DNA of 37,800 nucleotides from Saccharospirillaceae bacterium. GTDB lineage: Bacteria; Pseudomonadota; Gammaproteobacteria; Pseudomonadales; Natronospirillaceae. The DNA lies in contig SKIB01000017.1 of the NCBI GenBank assembly GCA_007116635.1, positions 1 through 37,800 on the forward strand, read 5' to 3'. Positions 34,478 through 37,800 of this stretch are shown in pieces (the stretch's first letter is position 1; each line of letters begins with the position of its first letter). The position numbers and the translations under genes were made by a program. The notes under the pieces are model-generated. The model ran no database searches and was not told where the DNA came from. It saw nothing but the letters and a program-made list of their open reading frames with translations.

Positions 34478-36100
34478 ATGGACGAACAAAGCATGAGTTT
34501 TGATCTCTTGGTGGTGGGTGCAGGCCCAGCGGGCTTGGCCACTGCCATTCGCATGGCTCAGCTGGCGCAACAAGCACAGCAAGAGGTTAGCATCGCGGTG
34601 TTGGAAAAGTCCGCCGCCATAGGCGGGCACATTCTTTCTGGCGCGGTGATGGACCCCAAGGCCTTACATGAGTTGTTTCCCGACCTAGAGCAACGCCAGC
34701 CCGATTGGGGCCTTGAAGTGAGCAGCGACGACTTGTTATGGCTCAGGCCGCAGGGTTCCATCAGCATCCCTAGCCTGCTGCGCCCCGCCAGCCTGGATAG
34801 CCATGGCTGTCGCGTGCTTAGCCTTGGTAATCTTTGCCGCTGGTTAGCGGCACAGGCCGAAGCCATGGGCATCAATGTGTTTCCCGGCTTCAGTGCCAGC
34901 GAGCTGATTTACCAACAAGAACGGGTCATCGGAGTGCGCACCGGCGCTCTAGGCCTTGACCGCGAAGGACAAGCCAAGAGCAACTATCAAGAACCCATGG
35001 TCATTTATGCCAAATCCGTGGTATTGGCCGAGGGCGCGCGCGGCCACCTAGGCAAAGAAGTCATTACCCGCTTTGGCCTGGATCAGGGCAAAGATCCGCA
35101 GCACTATGCCCTAGGCTTTAAAGAGCTATGGGACATCCCAAGCGAACTTCATCAGCCCGGCAAGGTGGTGCACACCCTTGGCTGGCCATTAAGCGAGCAG
35201 CAGAGCACGGGTGGTGGCTTTATTTATCATCAGCAGGATCAACAGTTGGCGATCGGCTTGATCGTGGATCTCAACTATCAGCATCCGGACTTCAATCCCT
35301 TTTTGGAGTTCCAGCGCTTTAAGTCCCATCCCGAGGTGGCCAAATTAATCGCCAAAGGCAAGCTGGTGAGCTATGGTGCACGGGCCATTGCCAAGGGCGG
35401 CTGGCAATCTCTGGTCAAAATGGATTTTCCCGGTGGTCTGCTGGTGGGCTGCGATGCTGGTACCCTTAACCCAGCACGCATCAAAGGCAGCCACAGCGCC
35501 ATCAAAAGTGGCAGCCTAGCCGCCGAGGCTATTTGGCAACAATGGCAAAGCCAGGCCTCCAGCACTGACCTTGAGCTTAGGGTGCAACAAAGCTGGCTGG
35601 GAGATGAACTGTACCGTGCGCGCAATGTGGCTCCGGCCATGCATCGCCTGCCCTTTGTGCTGGCTGGTGCCCTTATTACCTTGGAGCAAAAGATTTTAGC
35701 CGGCAAGGCGCCCTGGACCCTGTCGGATCCAATTCCTGACCACCTCAGAATGAAGAAACGTGACCAGCTACCCAAGCTGGGTAGCCCAGTGTTTGCCACC
35801 GACCGTTTGCAGTCCATCTATCATGCCAACCTGCAGCACGACGAAAACCAGCCCCAGCATTTACTGGTCGCTGACCCCAGCCTTGCCGTTGGTCGTCATT
35901 GGCAGGATTATGGTGAGCCCGCCACCCGCTACTGCCCTGCTGGGGTCTATGAAGTGGTGGAGCATCAGGGCGAACTGAGGTTTCAGGTAAATGGCCAAAA
36001 CTGTCTGCATTGTAAAACCTGCGACATCAAGGACCCAAGCGGCAACATCAACTGGCGCCCACCTGAGGGCGGCAGTGGGCCAAACTATCCCAATATGTGA
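34478..36100 (+). CDS. Electron transfer flavoprotein-ubiquinone oxidoreductase (ETF-QO)
   Basis: 540 aa. A membrane-surface flavo/Fe-S protein that moves electrons from reduced ETF to the quinone pool. The N-terminal FAD motif is LLVVGAGPAGLATAIRMAQL (about 10-29); VLEKSAAIGGHILSGAVMDP follows. The substrate-binding middle contains SPGKV-like and GGWQSLVKMDFPGGLLVGCDAGTLNPARIKGSHSA text (about 308-345), typical of ETF-QO. The C-terminal 4Fe-4S ligands are Cys486 and the cluster Cys509, Cys512 and Cys515 in NCLHCKTCDIKDP. It is divergent from etfBA across 168 nt, so all three parts of the ETF system are together. The symbol varies between organisms, so none is given. Confidence 0.96.
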   Translation: MDEQSMSFDLLVVGAGPAGLATAIRMAQLAQQAQQEVSIAVLEKSAAIGGHILSGAVMDPKALHELFPDLEQRQPDWGLEVSSDDLLWLRPQGSISIPSLLRPASLDSHGCRVLSLGNLCRWLAAQAEAMGINVFPGFSASELIYQQERVIGVRTGALGLDREGQAKSNYQEPMVIYAKSVVLAEGARGHLGKEVITRFGLDQGKDPQHYALGFKELWDIPSELHQPGKVVHTLGWPLSEQQSTGGGFIYHQQDQQLAIGLIVDLNYQHPDFNPFLEFQRFKSHPEVAKLIAKGKLVSYGARAIAKGGWQSLVKMDFPGGLLVGCDAGTLNPARIKGSHSAIKSGSLAAEAIWQQWQSQASSTDLELRVQQSWLGDELYRARNVAPAMHRLPFVLAGALITLEQKILAGKAPWTLSDPIPDHLRMKKRDQLPKLGSPVFATDRLQSIYHANLQHDENQPQHLLVADPSLAVGRHWQDYGEPATRYCPAGVYEVVEHQGELRFQVNGQNCLHCKTCDIKDPSGNINWRPPEGGSGPNYPNM

Positions 36101-36116
36101 TGAGCTGCTTCTTATA

Positions 36117-36142
36117 GTCACCCTGCACACAGTCGCAGGATC
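36117..36142. repeat. REP-like palindrome, diverged
   Basis: GTCACCCTGC and GTCGCAGGATC arms around a variable centre, 17 nt after the ETF-QO stop. Confidence 0.7.
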
Positions 36143-36233
36143 TACTCACTTAATTCACAGGCTGCGCCAGCCCTGCTGCGGCTGCTGCCTTGTGGCCTCT
36201 GGCGAGCATTCGCTGCGCGCTGCTTCATTTATG

Positions 36234-36259
36234 GACCCTGCGACTTCGCGCAGGGTGAC
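36234..36259. repeat. REP-like palindrome
   Basis: GACCCTGCG and CGCAGGGTGAC arms around ACTTCG. Both arms carry the compensating change T to C and A to G relative to the other copies, so the stem is preserved. Confidence 0.85.
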
Positions 36260-36343
36260 AAGGGGCATAGTAACAAATCACTAAACCAGCCCAAGGAGCG
36301 GTCTGGGAGCTGGGATCGAGGGGTGTCGGCGGCCATGGATGGA

Positions 36344-36367
36344 CGCCGTCAAGCGGCTAGGACGGCG
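36344..36367. repeat. Hairpin-forming inverted repeat
   Basis: CGCCGTC (36344-36350) and GACGGCG (36361-36367) form a 7-bp GC-rich stem with a 10-nt loop, flanked by GGA and a later TCC. Confidence 0.6.
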
Positions 36368-36392
36368 AATAGCGTCCCCGAGAGCGCAGTTG

Positions 36393-36466
36393 CCAGGCCA
36401 GTGACTGGGCGGGGAACGGTAGTCCCGAACAACCCATAGAGATCCTGCGACTTCGCGCAGGATGAC
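36393..36466 (+). repeat. Composite REP-containing repeat, copy 2 (pairs with 5024-5096)
   Basis: About 89% identical, in inverted orientation, to 5024-5096. The left module has the palindrome CCAGTGACTGG, then GGCGGGGAACG, the shared AGTCCCGAACAACCC and the REP-like palindrome. Like copy 1 it lies between convergent genes. Confidence 0.85.
36441..36466. repeat. REP-like palindrome
   Basis: GATCCTGCG and CGCAGGATGAC arms around ACTTCG; the cleanest copy in the window and the right module of the composite repeat. Confidence 0.88.
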
Positions 36467-36487
36467 TGGGCTTTGGCGCAAGATGAA

Positions 36488-36520
36488 AGAACCTAAAACC
36501 TCACAAAAAAGGTGTTAGGC
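36488..36520 (-). terminator. Possible terminator hairpin downstream of murB
   Basis: GAGCCTAACACC and GGTTTTAGGTTC (minus strand) form a 12-bp stem with one mismatch and one G-T pair, loop TTTTTTGTGA, 9 nt after the murB stop. The T-run is in the loop and not after the stem, so intrinsic termination is uncertain. Confidence 0.4.
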
Positions 36521-36528
36521 TCAGGCTA

Positions 36529-37554
36529 TCATTGCTGACCCATGATTCTTGGTTCAATCTGCAAATGGACACCAAAGAGATCCAGCACCCGCTCCTGAAC
36601 CTCCAGGGCAAAGTTAAGCACAGCCCGCAGCGGCTGTCGGCTAGGGTTTATCAACACCAAAGCGTGCTTATCATAGATGGCCACACCCGTACTGGCCGCC
36701 TTGCCCTTGTAGCCAGCAGCCTCAATCAACCAGCCAGCACTGAGCTTGACCGTACTGGACTGAGCAGGACTGCTGGCCGGGAATTGCGGCATGTTGGGAT
36801 AGGCCTGACGCAAGGATTCGGCCTTGCTTAGGCTCACGCTTGGGTTATGAAAAAAACTGCCGGCATTTGGAATCTGCCTGGGATTGGGTAATTTTTCCCC
36901 GCGGATAGAAGTAATAAGCGCAGCAACCTCTTGCGGGCTTAGCTTTTGGTCTTTGTAGCCTTGCAGCGGGCCATAGTCCAAACGAGCCTGCCCCTGCTTA
37001 GCAAGGCGCAACACCAAGGACTCAATGATCCACTGGTCCTGATGTTCAGCCTGCTTGAAGACACTTTGGCGATAGCTGAACTGACAGTCCGACATGCTGA
37101 ATTCACGCACCTGACCGCTCAGCCTATGCCTAGCACTTAAGCCATGCATCAACTGCGACAGTTCCACCCCATAGGCACCAATGTTCTGTACCGGCGCGGC
37201 TCCGACAGTGCCGGGAATGGCGGCGAGATTCTCCAGCCCCCACCAGCCCTGATCGCAGCAGTGCTCCACAAGGCTCGGCCAATCAGTGCCGGCCGACACC
37301 TGAATCCAAAGGTGCTCGGCATCCTCGCGAATGACATCAAGTCGCTGCTCCGTTAGGCGCAGCACTAAGCCCTGAATCTTGGGTGCCAGCAAAAGATTAC
37401 TGCCGCCGCCCAAAAGGTGCACAGGCAACTGCTCTGCTCTGGCCTGAGTCAGAAGTTCAAGCAGCTGTTGCTGATTCGCAGCTTCAGCATAAAATTCGGC
37501 CTTGGCAGGAATGGCAAGGGTATTTAGGGCATCAAGAGAAACATTGGCTTGCAT
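36529..37554 (-). CDS. murB: UDP-N-acetylenolpyruvoylglucosamine reductase (type I MurB)
   Basis: 341 aa, as in the E. coli-type (type I) enzyme. It reduces UDP-GlcNAc-enolpyruvate to UDP-MurNAc with NADPH and FAD, the second committed step of peptidoglycan precursor synthesis. FAD-binding motifs are HLLGGGSNLLLAP (about 46-58) and GLENLAAIPGTVGAAPVQNIGAYG (about 106-129). Catalytic residues are Arg162 (SYRQSVFK), Ser233 (NAGSFFHNP) and Glu334 (IEPRI). The DYGPLQ and YPNMPQFP segments belong to the type I loop. Its ATG directly follows the TAA of the upstream phosphatase gene (no gap), so both are in one operon. Confidence 0.97.
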   Translation of the reverse strand: MQANVSLDALNTLAIPAKAEFYAEAANQQQLLELLTQARAEQLPVHLLGGGSNLLLAPKIQGLVLRLTEQRLDVIREDAEHLWIQVSAGTDWPSLVEHCCDQGWWGLENLAAIPGTVGAAPVQNIGAYGVELSQLMHGLSARHRLSGQVREFSMSDCQFSYRQSVFKQAEHQDQWIIESLVLRLAKQGQARLDYGPLQGYKDQKLSPQEVAALITSIRGEKLPNPRQIPNAGSFFHNPSVSLSKAESLRQAYPNMPQFPASSPAQSSTVKLSAGWLIEAAGYKGKAASTGVAIYDKHALVLINPSRQPLRAVLNFALEVQERVLDLFGVHLQIEPRIMGQQ

Positions 37555-37800
37555 TTAAGACTCACTGTTAAGGGTTGCCAAGAGCCCGGCACAGGCCTGC
37601 TCCACCAAGTCCAACACCTGCTCAAATCCCTGATCCCCACCATAGTAAGGATCTGGCACATTAAGGCTTTGCGCCTCGGGCAAAAATGAGAGCAAGGGTA
37701 AAAGCTTGACTGGCGCATCCTTTGGGCATCTGGCCTGCGCATCGGCGAGATTGCTGTCATCCATGGCTAGAATGTAGTCGAATTGGTAAAAATCCTGCTC
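37555..37800 (-). CDS. Low-molecular-weight protein tyrosine phosphatase (partial, 5' end outside window)
   Basis: Only the C-terminal 81 codons are in the window; the frame is open to its edge (EQDFYQFDYILAMDDSNLAD). The motifs FDYILAMD and VPDPYYGGDQGFEQVLDLVE are diagnostic of the LMW-PTP family; the Asp in DPYY is the general acid. The CxxxxxR(S/T) nucleophile loop lies in the missing N-terminal part. These enzymes dephosphorylate tyrosine residues, in bacteria often on Wzc-type kinases or arginine-phosphorylated proteins; the substrate here is unknown. It runs without a gap into murB. Confidence 0.93.
   Translation of the reverse strand, partial: EQDFYQFDYILAMDDSNLADAQARCPKDAPVKLLPLLSFLPEAQSLNVPDPYYGGDQGFEQVLDLVEQACAGLLATLNSES

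Larger units (their letters stand above)
36101..36528. other. Gene-free, palindrome-rich intergenic region between convergent ETF-QO and murB
   Basis: 428 nt without a credible gene. It contains three REP-like copies (36117-36142, 36234-36259, 36441-36466), a CGCCGTC/GACGGCG hairpin (36344-36367), a palindromic GGCGGCCATGG-type segment around 36327-36347, the left module of the composite repeat (36393 onward), and an imperfect 12-bp inverted repeat at 36488-36520. The short ORFs here are by-products of these repeats. Confidence 0.8.

Noticed and set aside
36281-36481. 66-codon minus-strand ORF between ETF-QO and murB
   Set aside because: It consists almost entirely of the palindromic repeats, with no ribosome site.

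Overview
The window is a chromosomal segment of a gammaproteobacterium. The gene content (ThrH, APS-type CysH, CysB, 180-kDa-class GdhB, DUF2835, RMF, LexA with a CTG-N10-CAG-type operator, RlmKL, a separate EtfBA plus ETF-QO) points to the Pseudomonadales/Oceanospirillales side of the class, probably a marine or aquatic heterotroph. This placement is inferred from gene families only. Genes are densely packed, no tRNA or rRNA gene, phage, insertion sequence or CRISPR array was recognised, and most genes are housekeeping.

Layout. 1-1001: remnant of a heavy-metal P1B-type ATPase whose centre is missing and replaced by a short pentanucleotide repeat patch. 1037-3335: pabB (folate) convergent with an EamA/DMT transporter. 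3467-6137: thrH divergent from cysH, and cysH convergent with cysB (sulfate assimilation and its regulator). 6230-8516: a DesK/DesR-like two-component pair and a small one-TM protein. 8763-10649: aroF (Tyr-type DAHP synthase), its terminator, then a well-formed LexA-box promoter and lexA. 10774-14554: rlmL, divergent rmf, then pyrD. 14698-20360: gdhB overlapping a DUF2835 gene, with a divergent exported protein of unknown function. 20412-23190: nfuA, gorA and a GNAT acetyltransferase. 23202-32532: a type II secretion operon (gspE-F-G-H-I-J-K-L-M) headed by an unusual membrane protein resembling a hybrid histidine kinase with degraded catalytic motifs. 32634-36100: etfB-etfA divergent from ETF-quinone oxidoreductase. 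36529-37800: murB preceded in its operon by a low-molecular-weight protein tyrosine phosphatase that runs off the window.

How genes work together. The minus-strand run from 32532 to 21197 is essentially unbroken (overlaps of 1-4 nt or gaps below 25 nt): pseudokinase, gspEFGHIJKLM, GNAT, gorA. GspC, GspD, GspN and GspO are not here and must be elsewhere if the secretion system works. EtfBA and ETF-QO form the electron route from acyl-CoA and other dehydrogenases to quinone. CysH and CysB belong to one pathway.

Two things stand out. (1) The pseudokinase with a degenerate receiver domain at the head of the T2SS operon is the best candidate for an undescribed regulatory or structural component. 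(2) A family of REP-like palindromes (arms ATCCTGCG/CGCAGGAT) is found only in the spaces between convergent genes (cysH/cysB, lexA/rlmL, ETF-QO/murB). Two of these loci share a longer, about 74-nt composite element in opposite orientations.
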